From: JAVBPP01 sp031549535
Lineage (GTDB): Bacteria > Bacillota > Clostridia > Oscillospirales > Acutalibacteraceae
Assembly: GCA_031549535.1 (NCBI GenBank)
Contig: JAVBPP010000034.1
Location: forward strand, 1 to 62,785
Direction of reading: 5' to 3'
DNA: 62,785 nt
Position numbers and translations under genes: made by a program
Notes under the pieces: model-generated
Told to the model about the DNA's origin: nothing
Databases searched by the model: none
What the model saw: only the letters and a program-made list of their open reading frames with translations
Shown here: in pieces, positions 43,495 to 51,165 of the stretch
Position numbering within the stretch: position 1 is the first letter of the stretch
How the letters are laid out: each line of letters begins with the position of its first letter

Positions 43495-46344
43495 TCAATA
43501 AATATCATACCTATGAAGCATATGGGCTGTTTTTTCATCAGGAATCGTATAAAAGTAAAGTCTGTTGTCCATAATTTCCATACTGCATTTACTTAAATCA
43601 TATGAAATTTCGCTTAACTCAAACGTCTTTACAATCTCTTTGGCTGAAAAGTCTGAACGCATTTTATATAAGATCAGCTGTGTTTCTGTTTGGTCAAAGA
43701 AATACCATGCACCCCGGGAGTCTTGACACAATGTGAAAAACGCTTGATTGCTATACACATCTGTAACTTTTACGGCTTTTCCATCTGCGGCCCTGTAAAG
43801 ATTGATTTTAAAGGGGGTTGTATCGTTGTCTATCGTAGTAAAAATTCCCGCATCCTTTGCATTCCAACCGCTCACACCCTCTGCTAACACTGAATTTTTG
43901 GCGTTTAAGGACATCCAATGTATTTCTGCCGCAGTGGAACGCAAATAACCGCTGGCCGTCATCTTGGAGGCCTCATAATAAGAGGATAATTCCTTTTTAT
44001 AGTAATCCGAAACTTGCGGAGATTTTCCATAATCTTTTATTACGTCTCCCTTCTGGTTTACCAGATAATAAAAATTATCCGCACCGAAAAGAAATGAAAA
44101 TGCGCTTTCTTCCATGGTGATAATATAAAAATTAGAATCCTGTGGCATCATAAGCTCTACTTTGTTGTCAAAAGTTTTAAACGTTTTAGTCTTCAAGGTT
44201 TCTCGATTGATACTTACAATTGTGTTGGGGTCGAAATCAGAAGTATAATAAATGTCGTAGGTGTCAAACAACAGGCAATTCGTCACTGCATCTACCAACA
44301 TTTTACTGTTTCCGTCACTTTTAGAGATTCTATAGAGGTCATAAGCCTTTTCGCCGTTCATCAACAAATAGATAAACGAATTATCGATGCCACATATTTT
44401 AAAGAAGGAATCGCTATATAAAACGGATTTATAACCGTCCGACTTCCGCTCTTTTATCAGCGCGCCGCTCACATCCTTATAGTAGCGAAAGTCCTCATCT
44501 GAGGCTGTCATTGCTTGAAAACTTGCTTCATTTGAAACAAATTTTGTCGGGAGCTTTGTCCCCCATTCCTTTAATGTTTGATCCTCAAAAATCCAATCGT
44601 AATTTATTTCGTCATTAATTTTCACCAAGCCAAACAGCAAATTTACTTTTGCCTTCAACTTAATGGTTAATTCCAGCAGCTTTAAATAAGCGCGGGCATA
44701 ATAGGAAAATTCCACGGGACTTAACAAATTATCATTCTCAGCGGATATTGTTTTTGAATCTGCTTCTAACTTTAAACTGCCTTGTGCCTCAACGCCTAAT
44801 TTGGCAATCGCAAGTTCAATGATATTAAGATTAAAAACATAAAACATCAAAGAGCATCCCATATTTGCATCAATATCAGCACTTAATTCCGTCGACAACC
44901 TCCAACTTTTGGAGGGTATGTAGCTGCTTGTGCATTGATCTATCCATTGACCGTCTTTTATGATTTCGTATTTGCTGGAAAAATGACCGTTGTAATTAAA
45001 ATTTGCAGTAGAGCTCAACTTCACATTTCCGCTAATATCGATATAAACCATTATTCCAATTGTAAATGGAACCGCAGAAGTGACGGTTCTTATTGTGGGA
45101 TTTCCGGTTACAGGGGGGACGAAGGAGCCGTTATATGCAGCGAATGCAAGAGGAAACAGTTTTTCGTTCAGTCCTTCCAGTTTTATGTTGTTTCCCAGCG
45201 TCATCACCGTTGTTCTTCCGCCAAAATCCAAATTTAAATAAGATTCCAATGTCGCATCGGCAATCACATTCCCTTGCACATCAATACCTAAATCCTTAAA
45301 TCCGCCGTATTCAATAATGTCAAAATTGTTTGTGATTGCGATATCGATATTTTGTATCCCCACCTTCCCCTTTAAGTTTAATTTTGCATCAGCTCGCAAA
45401 ACACCATCGTCGCTCTTGAGCAAAGGGGGATTGCATAAAAAGCAGGGCGAAAACCCTTCTGTGTCTGCTTCTGTCAATGTCATTTTAAACTTGCTTAGGC
45501 CAACACAGGGACATTTCTCCGTGTGGTAGCACTCACCGGTGGTGGTTCTATAAACCGCCACCCGCTCGCCTTCTTGATTCGCATATTGTACTTGCGATTT
45601 TGGCCGGTCAGTTTTCAGGTCAAGCACCTTTAATAGATCGATATCAAAGTCAAAAAGTAGTTCCGGTTTAGTGGCAAGATTGCCTACGGAAGGACTTTTA
45701 ACCGGATGATAGGCAAGAGTATCAACAGGAGCTTGTGCTGAGCCTCCGCTTGACAGTGACGAAATGTGGGATTCCACATTGTCAACCAGTTGATAGGTCA
45801 CACCTTCTGCAGTGTCAACACTGCTTAGGTTATCAGCTGTAAGCGTTTCCTTAATGTCAAACGCTAAGGTGTCAAAAACTTCATCAAACATGGGGTTCTC
45901 TGCGATTAGTACGTTGGAGGCCGCACCCTTGTCAATTGATTTTACCTTTCCAATATAGGTTTGGCCGAATGGTGTATCGGCATTTCCTTCCAGGTAAAAA
46001 ATATCGCCGCTTCCCAATTGAGTCAGTTGTTCGGGCACTGCATCGCGAAAAATAATTGCCGTACCGTCACGCTTACTTTCAATTTTTTGAACAGACGAAT
46101 TTATGCTTGTTGCGTCATCCCCTGCAAAAACTTTAACGCTTTCACTCAATACTGCCGCAGGTTCGTCACCTGCCGCGCCCCCTTCGGAGCCGGGCACATG
46201 ATTTACTGCGTTTTGCGTGTAGTCATTCACAGTGGCTTTCGCTTGAAATGTTAGCGCAAAGTAGCCAATGCCAAAGGACAGAATCACAACAACCGTCAAA
46301 ATTAAAGCAACTATTCTTTTGAAAGTCTTTTTAACCTTTTTCAT
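43495..46344 (-). CDS. Large secreted protein with an Ada-like Cys/His zinc motif
   Basis: The protein is 949 residues long with an N-terminal membrane/signal segment (about 11-30). Residues 264-306 (VYRTTTGECYHTEKCPC ... GFSPCFLCNPP) match the small zinc motif, tG-YH-C-C, known from Ada-like metal-binding modules fused to secreted or nuclease proteins. It is followed by a long amphipathic beta region (about 310-600) and a C-terminal part (about 620-949) with repeated blade-like segments such as YKSVLYSDSFFKICGIDNSF, resembling a beta-propeller of the DUF5050 kind. Function is unknown. It has its own extended -10 promoter and is cotranscribed with the zinc-ribbon membrane gene. The AT-rich DNA suggests transfer. 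Confidence 0.72.
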   Translation of the reverse strand: MKKVKKTFKRIVALILTVVVILSFGIGYFALTFQAKATVNDYTQNAVNHVPGSEGGAAGDEPAAVLSESVKVFAGDDATSINSSVQKIESKRDGTAIIFRDAVPEQLTQLGSGDIFYLEGNADTPFGQTYIGKVKSIDKGAASNVLIAENPMFDEVFDTLAFDIKETLTADNLSSVDTAEGVTYQLVDNVESHISSLSSGGSAQAPVDTLAYHPVKSPSVGNLATKPELLFDFDIDLLKVLDLKTDRPKSQVQYANQEGERVAVYRTTTGECYHTEKCPCVGLSKFKMTLTEADTEGFSPCFLCNPPLLKSDDGVLRADAKLNLKGKVGIQNIDIAITNNFDIIEYGGFKDLGIDVQGNVIADATLESYLNLDFGGRTTVMTLGNNIKLEGLNEKLFPLAFAAYNGSFVPPVTGNPTIRTVTSAVPFTIGIMVYIDISGNVKLSSTANFNYNGHFSSKYEIIKDGQWIDQCTSSYIPSKSWRLSTELSADIDANMGCSLMFYVFNLNIIELAIAKLGVEAQGSLKLEADSKTISAENDNLLSPVEFSYYARAYLKLLELTIKLKAKVNLLFGLVKINDEINYDWIFEDQTLKEWGTKLPTKFVSNEASFQAMTASDEDFRYYKDVSGALIKERKSDGYKSVLYSDSFFKICGIDNSFIYLLMNGEKAYDLYRISKSDGNSKMLVDAVTNCLLFDTYDIYYTSDFDPNTIVSINRETLKTKTFKTFDNKVELMMPQDSNFYIITMEESAFSFLFGADNFYYLVNQKGDVIKDYGKSPQVSDYYKKELSSYYEASKMTASGYLRSTAAEIHWMSLNAKNSVLAEGVSGWNAKDAGIFTTIDNDTTPFKINLYRAADGKAVKVTDVYSNQAFFTLCQDSRGAWYFFDQTETQLILYKMRSDFSAKEIVKTFELSEISYDLSKCSMEIMDNRLYFYTIPDEKTAHMLHRYDIY

Positions 46345-46374
46345 AAACTATACCTCATCCTTTTTATTCGTCCT

Positions 46375-46383
46375 ATTATAGCA
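46375..46383 (-). promoter_or_regulatory. Extended -10 promoter of the envelope gene pair
   Basis: On the minus strand TGCTATAAT is a consensus extended -10. No good -35 is present. A GAGG ribosome-binding site follows about nine nt before ATG 46344. Confidence 0.6.
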
Positions 46384-46420
46384 CAGTTTTCGTCGAAAGT
46401 GTGGGATATTTTGGTGTTTT

Positions 46421-46475
46421 ATACCAATATCAAAAGAAAGCGTAGATATGACGCTTTCTAAATGGAGGTTGGTAT
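46421..46475. repeat. Element B, internally deleted copy
   Basis: This 55-bp element has ends ATACCAAT and GTTGGTAT. It keeps AAGAAAGCGTAGATA and ACGCTTTCTAA but has lost the middle of the 102-bp form. It lies between the envelope pair promoter and the hflX terminator. Confidence 0.75.
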
Positions 46476-46482
46476 TATAAAT

Positions 46483-46516
46483 AAAAAGGGCGCTTGATCA
46501 ATGAAACCAAGCACCC
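46483..46516 (-). terminator. Terminator of the galE-hflX operon
   Basis: On the minus strand GGGTGCTTG pairs with CAAGCGCCC (one G-T) across 11 nt and is followed by TTTTTATTTA. It is 20 bp after the hflX stop. Confidence 0.8.
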
Positions 46517-46535
46517 AAATTACGATAGGCGACCA

Positions 46536-47789
46536 TTATTCCTCAGCCAAATACCGCTCAACTTGATACATGCGATGCAGATGCACCACAACATCGAGCA
46601 GAATGCCGTTTTCTGTAAATTCCTCGGCGAACACAGTGCCGTCCTCGCGCAGCTCTGCGGCCAGCGCTCCCTCACTGTAAGGCAGAAGGAGCTTCACCCG
46701 CCTGCGCGTTTGCGGCAGGGCGAGGGAGATTTTTTCTAACAGCTGCTCCAATCCGCGATTGTGCAGGGCGGAAATCATCACGGAGTTTGGCATGGCGGGC
46801 AAATCAAACAGCCCCTGCGCCAAATCACACTTATTGAGTACAGAAATCACAGGGATCCCCGCGCAGCCCAATTCCTCCAACAGCGCGTTTGTCACCTCGA
46901 TATGCTCCGCACTGTCCGGGCTGGAGGCGTCACACACGTTTAAAATCACGCTGGCACTCGCCGCCTCCTCCAACGTGGATTGAAAGGCCTCCACCAGTTT
47001 GTGCGGCAGGCGGCGAATAAAACCCACCGTGTCAATCAACATCACCTTGCGCCCGTCCGGCAGGGTGAGGGCGCGGGCGGTGGGGTCAAGCGTGGCAAAG
47101 AGCTTATCCTCCACCAAAACACCCGCCTGTGTGAGCTGGTTCATGAGCGTGGATTTGCCCGCATTCGTGTAGCCAACGATGGCAACGGTCTCCACGCCCT
47201 CCTTCGCCCGCCTGGCGCGGGCAAGATCCCGGCGCTTTTCCAGCTGCTCCAGCTCCTGCTCCAAAGCGCTGATGCGCCTTCTGATATGCCGCCGGTCGGA
47301 TTCCAGCTTGGTTTCGCCGGGGCCGCGTGTGCCGATGCCGCCGCCCAGGCGCGAGAGCTGTGTGCCCTTGCCGCCCAAACGCGGCAGGCTGTATTGCAGC
47401 TGTGCCAGCTCCACCTGCAGCTTGCCCTCCCCGCTGCGTGCGCGCAGGGCAAAAATATCCAAAATTAAGGTCGTGCGGTCGATGACGCGCACATCCGTCG
47501 CCTCTTCGATATTCCGCTGCTGTGAGGGCGAGAGCTCCAAATCAAAAATTACGACGTCCGTCTCGTTTGCCTCACAGAATGCCTTGAGTTCCTCCAGCCG
47601 CCCCTTGCCGATGCAGGTGGCGCTGTCCGGCCGCTCGCGCTTTTGTGAAAATTGCGCCTGCACTTGTGCGCCCGCCGTTTTTGCCAGCTCCTCCAGCTCC
47701 AACAGCGATTGCTCACAATCATATTCACCCGTATCCACGCCAACGAGCACAGCGCGCTCCGGCGCAACGGTATTTTCAAAATATTCCAT
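46536..47789 (-). CDS. hflX: Ribosome-associated GTPase HflX
   Basis: The protein is 417 residues long. The N-terminal glycine-rich HflX domain includes TCIGKGRLEELK and RLGGGIGTRGPGETKLE. The GTPase domain has G1 GYTNAGKST, G3 DTVGFIRRLPH and G4 NKCD. HflX splits stalled or idle ribosomes under stress. Frames open upstream to 48029 overlap galE. The family start is ATG 47789 (MEYFENTV), 28 bp after galE. The ribosome-binding site is weak, and coupling to galE is likely. Confidence 0.95.
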   Translation of the reverse strand: MEYFENTVAPERAVLVGVDTGEYDCEQSLLELEELAKTAGAQVQAQFSQKRERPDSATCIGKGRLEELKAFCEANETDVVIFDLELSPSQQRNIEEATDVRVIDRTTLILDIFALRARSGEGKLQVELAQLQYSLPRLGGKGTQLSRLGGGIGTRGPGETKLESDRRHIRRRISALEQELEQLEKRRDLARARRAKEGVETVAIVGYTNAGKSTLMNQLTQAGVLVEDKLFATLDPTARALTLPDGRKVMLIDTVGFIRRLPHKLVEAFQSTLEEAASASVILNVCDASSPDSAEHIEVTNALLEELGCAGIPVISVLNKCDLAQGLFDLPAMPNSVMISALHNRGLEQLLEKISLALPQTRRRVKLLLPYSEGALAAELREDGTVFAEEFTENGILLDVVVHLHRMYQVERYLAEE

Positions 47790-47817
47790 TCCTGTCCATT
47801 CCCGGCGCGTTGCGCCG

Positions 47818-48855
47818 TCATGCAGGACTGTCGGTTTCTTCCTCCCCGTAGCCCTGCGGGTTGTTTTGAATCCAGCGCCAAGTGTCTTCACACATGCGCT
47901 TGAGGTCATATTCCGCCTTCCAGCCCAGCTCCCGCTCCGCCTTGGAGGGGTCGGAGAAGCAGACGGCAATGTCGCCCGGCCTGCGCGGCGCGTTTTGCCG
48001 CGCAATGTGCAGCCCGGAGGCTTCTTCAACGCTCTGTATCATTTCCAAAACGCTGTATCCCTTCCCTGTGCCGAGGTTGTAGCTGTCACAGCCGGTATTT
48101 TGCAGCACCCGCTCCAGCGCTTTCCCGTGCCCGCGGGCCAAGTCCACCACATGGATATAGTCACGCACCCCTGTGCCGTCCGGGGTGTCATAGTCCGTCC
48201 CCGCAATTGGCACATAGGGCTGCCTGCCGCTTGCCACCCGGCAGATAATCGGCATAACATTTTTGGGGTCGCCCTGCGGGTCCTCGCCGATGCGCCCGCT
48301 TTCATGTGCGCCGATGGGGTTGAAGTAGCGCAGCAGCGAAATGCTCCAGCTGGGATCCGAAACATATAAATCCTTGAGAATGTGTTCAATATAAAGCTTC
48401 GTTGCACCGTAAGGGTTGGTGGTTTGACCATCCGGCATATCCTCCCGCAGGGGGGATGTGTTTTGTGCACCATATACGGTTGCAGAAGAGCTGAACACAA
48501 TTTTTTTACAGCCCGCGTCACGCATGGCCTGCAGCAGGGTCAACGTTCCGCCGATGTTGTTCTCATAGTATTCCAGTGGCATCTCTATGCTTTCACCCAC
48601 GGCCTTCAGCCCCGCAAAATGAATCACCGCCTCAATGTTTCCCCGTCCAAGCAGTGCATCCAGCAGGTCGCGGTCGCGGATATCTCCCGGTACAAATGCA
48701 ATGGGCTTACCCGCTAATTCTTCCATACGCGCAAGACATTCCGGCTTGCTGTTGGAGAGGTTATCCAGTATAATGACCTCATATCCTTGACTCATGAGCT
48801 CCAAACAGGTGTGCGAACCAATATAGCCCACGCCTCCGGTTACTAAAATCGCCAC
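47818..48855 (-). CDS. galE: UDP-glucose 4-epimerase
   Basis: This 345-residue short-chain dehydrogenase-type epimerase has the NAD loop VTGGVGYIGSHT, the catalytic SSSATVYG and YGATK (YxxxK), and the UDP-sugar region RYFNPIGAHESGRIGEDP. It interconverts UDP-glucose and UDP-galactose for galactose use and surface glycans. GTG 48855 is the better start (MAILVTGG) since AAAGGAT lies at good spacing. The ATG at 48864 overlaps that site. It is the first gene of galE-hflX. TATACTATAAT on the minus strand near 48910 is a likely -10. Confidence 0.95.
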   Translation of the reverse strand: MAILVTGGVGYIGSHTCLELMSQGYEVIILDNLSNSKPECLARMEELAGKPIAFVPGDIRDRDLLDALLGRGNIEAVIHFAGLKAVGESIEMPLEYYENNIGGTLTLLQAMRDAGCKKIVFSSSATVYGAQNTSPLREDMPDGQTTNPYGATKLYIEHILKDLYVSDPSWSISLLRYFNPIGAHESGRIGEDPQGDPKNVMPIICRVASGRQPYVPIAGTDYDTPDGTGVRDYIHVVDLARGHGKALERVLQNTGCDSYNLGTGKGYSVLEMIQSVEEASGLHIARQNAPRRPGDIAVCFSDPSKAERELGWKAEYDLKRMCEDTWRWIQNNPQGYGEEETDSPA

Positions 48856-49062
48856 GGTAATCATCCTTTCGCAACTATGCGCCTGCGCATCTTGAATTTT
48901 TGAAATTATAGTATACTGTATTTTACCGGAAAATGCAAACGCATTTTGGCGGATTTATCGTCATAGCTCTTTTCTTTTTCACGCAACTACGGTATACTTT
49001 TACTCTGGGACTAATAGTCGAAAGAACAATACAACAAAAAGCTACAATGGAGAGAAAACCCT

Positions 49063-49914
49063 ATGCTTCTAACCAATCCGCAGGATATCGGGGCGCTTTT
49101 GCGCAGGCACGGCTTTACCTTTTCCAAGGCGCTGGGGCAGAATTTTTTAATCAACCCCTCTGTTTGCCCGCGCATGGCGGAGATGAGCGGCTGCGACGAA
49201 AACAGCTGTGTGCTGGAAATTGGCGCGGGCGTTGGGGTGTTGACAGCAGAGCTGGCCAAACGCGCGAAGCGGGTGGTCTGCGTGGAAATTGACAAACGGC
49301 TGCTGCCGGTTTTGGCGGAAACATTGGGGGATTATTCCAATGTTCAAATCGTCAACGCGGATATCCTGCAACTGGATTTACATGCGTTCCTGCGCGAGCA
49401 GTTTGCGGGGGAGCGCGTCGTCGTCTGCGCGAACCTGCCCTATTATATCACCTCGCCTGTTATTATGGCGTTGCTGGAGAGCCGAATTCCCGTGGAGGCC
49501 GTTACCGTTATGGTACAAAAGGAGGCGGCGCAGCGCATCTGTGCGCCTGTTGGCAGCCGGGAGGCGGGGGCGGTGAGTGTGGCCGTTCAATATTATGCCC
49601 GGGCGCAAACGCTTTTTTCCGTTTCTCACGGTTCCTTTTTGCCCGCGCCCAAGGTGGACAGTGCCGTAATCCGCCTGGATATCCGTGAAGAGCCGCCTTA
49701 TGCCGTTGCGGATGAGGCTCTCTTCTTTCGCATGGTGCGCGCCGCATTCGGGCAACGCAGAAAAACCGCCGCAAATGCAATTGCGGCGGGGCTGAGCATA
49801 CCGAAGGAGCGAGTTTTTGCGGCCTTGGAGGCCTGCGGCTTTGCGCAAAATTGCCGCGCGGAGGCGCTGACAATGCAGGAGCTGACGGCGTTGGCAAATG
49901 CGCTGGGCGGTTAA
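49063..49914 (+). CDS. rsmA: 16S rRNA dimethyladenosine transferase (RsmA/KsgA)
   Basis: This 283-residue protein has the SAM-binding motif I VLEIGAGVGVLTAELA, motif IV NLPYYITSP, and the C-terminal FLPAPKVDSAVIRL and AFGQRRKT segments. It dimethylates two adjacent adenines near the 3' end of 16S rRNA, a late check in small-subunit assembly. FSKALGQNFLINPSV is the usual N-terminal entry. GGAGAG precedes ATG. It is divergent from galE with a modest TATACT -10 at 48993. Confidence 0.96.
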   Translation: MLLTNPQDIGALLRRHGFTFSKALGQNFLINPSVCPRMAEMSGCDENSCVLEIGAGVGVLTAELAKRAKRVVCVEIDKRLLPVLAETLGDYSNVQIVNADILQLDLHAFLREQFAGERVVVCANLPYYITSPVIMALLESRIPVEAVTVMVQKEAAQRICAPVGSREAGAVSVAVQYYARAQTLFSVSHGSFLPAPKVDSAVIRLDIREEPPYAVADEALFFRMVRAAFGQRRKTAANAIAAGLSIPKERVFAALEACGFAQNCRAEALTMQELTALANALGG

Positions 49915-49920
49915 TCAGTC

Positions 49921-50443
49921 TTTGCAAGGGACGCACAATGTGCATCCCGGATGCGACCCGAACGGAGTTGCCAGAATTTATGGGGCATATCGCGTAGGGT
50001 GCGCACACCCGGGCGCACCGCCGTTCCCTTTGAATGCCGTTTGCCGCAGAGAACCGGCATCGGGACGACGGAGACTCCCTCCGTCCCTGCGGGGACACCT
50101 CCCTCGGGGAGGGAGGCTAGGAATGCAACCCGAACGGCGTCGGCGGAATTTATGGGACATATCGCGTAGGGTGCGCACACCCGGGCGCGCCGCCGTTCCC
50201 GGTGGATACCGTCGGCAACAGGGAACCGGCATCGGGACCCCGACGACTCCCTCCGTCCCTGCGGGGACAGCTCCCTCGGGGAGGGAGGCCAGGATTGACT
50301 GCCGAAACGACATCGGCGGAATCTATGGGACATATCGCGTAGGGTGCGCACACCCGGGCGCACCGCCGTTCCCGATGAATGCCGTCTGCCGCAGGGAATC
50401 GGCAAGGGACGCACACAGTGCGCCCCTTGCGATGAAACCCGGA
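49921..50443. repeat. Tandem GC-rich repeat array, about 172-bp period
   Basis: The 530 bp after rsmA hold no credible gene. The phrase CGCGTAGGGTGCGCACACCC recurs at 49991, 50163 and 50336, so the period is 172-173 bp. Each unit also has GCAGRGAAYCGGCATCGGGA, the palindrome GTCCCTGCGGGGAC and CTCCCTCGGGGAGGGAG. Both ends carry a GCAAGGGACGC/CCCCTTGC-type hairpin module (49926 and 50402). The family matches 5035-5400. It resembles large REP-like intergenic repeats. Confidence 0.85.
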
Positions 50444-50444
50444 C

Positions 50445-50972
50445 TTACGCAATCCATTCCATATGCTCCTTCGTTACCTCCCAGGCACCATAGCGCTTCT
50501 GCAGGGCGATGTAATACCCTTCGCCGTCCATTTGGCCGCTGCTGAGGTTACAATGGGTGCGAACGCGCGTTTTTCCCAAAAATATTTCTTGAAAATTGAT
50601 TTTTACGCCGTGTTGCAAGGCCTCGGAGTCTCCCTGTGCCAGATATTGGCGGTCAAGCGCATCCATTTCGCTGCTGTCTACGATTTGCACGCCCTGCAGG
50701 GCGGGGATAGCCCGGATTGCGGCAGCCACTTCCTCCCGCTTGACCTGCTCCAGTCTGCAGCCCTTCCAGTCCAGGGCGAGGTAGCGCAGGCCGCCCGCCG
50801 GCTCCAGCCTTTTGTTCTCCAGCAGATAGCGCACCAGTGTGGCGTAGGCCGCCGCCTGCGCATGCTTTGTGCCGCGCAGCGCTGTTTCCATGTGAGCGAG
50901 CAGCGCCCCGCTGAGGGCCAGCGCCAACAGAACGCAGCCCATGCGCCAAATCCAGGCTCCTTTGTGCTTCAT
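50445..50972 (-). CDS. Small signal-anchored protein of unknown function
   Basis: The protein is 175 residues long: one N-terminal membrane helix (about 8-27, WRMGCVLLALALSGALLAHM) and an extracytoplasmic domain with alternating charged helices and strands and one Cys pair candidate (in KGCRLE and THCNLSS). No family is recognised. AAGGAGG lies 11 nt upstream of ATG. It is the last gene of the sigma/beta-propeller group on this strand, separated from it only by element C, so an operon link is likely but unproven. The repeat array abuts its stop codon. Confidence 0.65.
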   Translation of the reverse strand: MKHKGAWIWRMGCVLLALALSGALLAHMETALRGTKHAQAAAYATLVRYLLENKRLEPAGGLRYLALDWKGCRLEQVKREEVAAAIRAIPALQGVQIVDSSEMDALDRQYLAQGDSEALQHGVKINFQEIFLGKTRVRTHCNLSSGQMDGEGYYIALQKRYGAWEVTKEHMEWIA

Positions 50973-50990
50973 AAGACTGCAGACCTCCTT

Positions 50991-51165
50991 ATACTAATCC
51001 CAAATAGAAACCTCGATATCTTTGCAGTCTTTTTCGCGCTGTGCTTTGTTGTCCTCCTTGCCGAGCGAATCAGACTGACCAGTCTGCACCCGGCTGCGTC
51101 GTCCGCCGCGCACAACGCAAAAAATCCACGCAAATCTATTCGAGTTTTCTGCTTGGAATTAGTAT
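50991..51165. repeat. Element C (ATACTAAT-type ends), abutting a stop codon
   Basis: This 175-bp element has near-perfect inverted ends ATACTAATCCCAA and TTGGAATTAGTAT. The interior contains CAGACTG-AC-CAGTCTG. Its right end is the first base of the beta-propeller gene's stop codon as read on the minus strand. It has no coding capacity. A lone ATACTAATTCCA at 54026-54037 matches its end. Confidence 0.7.

Noticed and set aside
49898..50545. 215-codon frame through the tandem repeats
   Set aside because: It repeats with the 172-bp units and is open only because the repeats are GC-rich. It also overlaps the end of rsmA.
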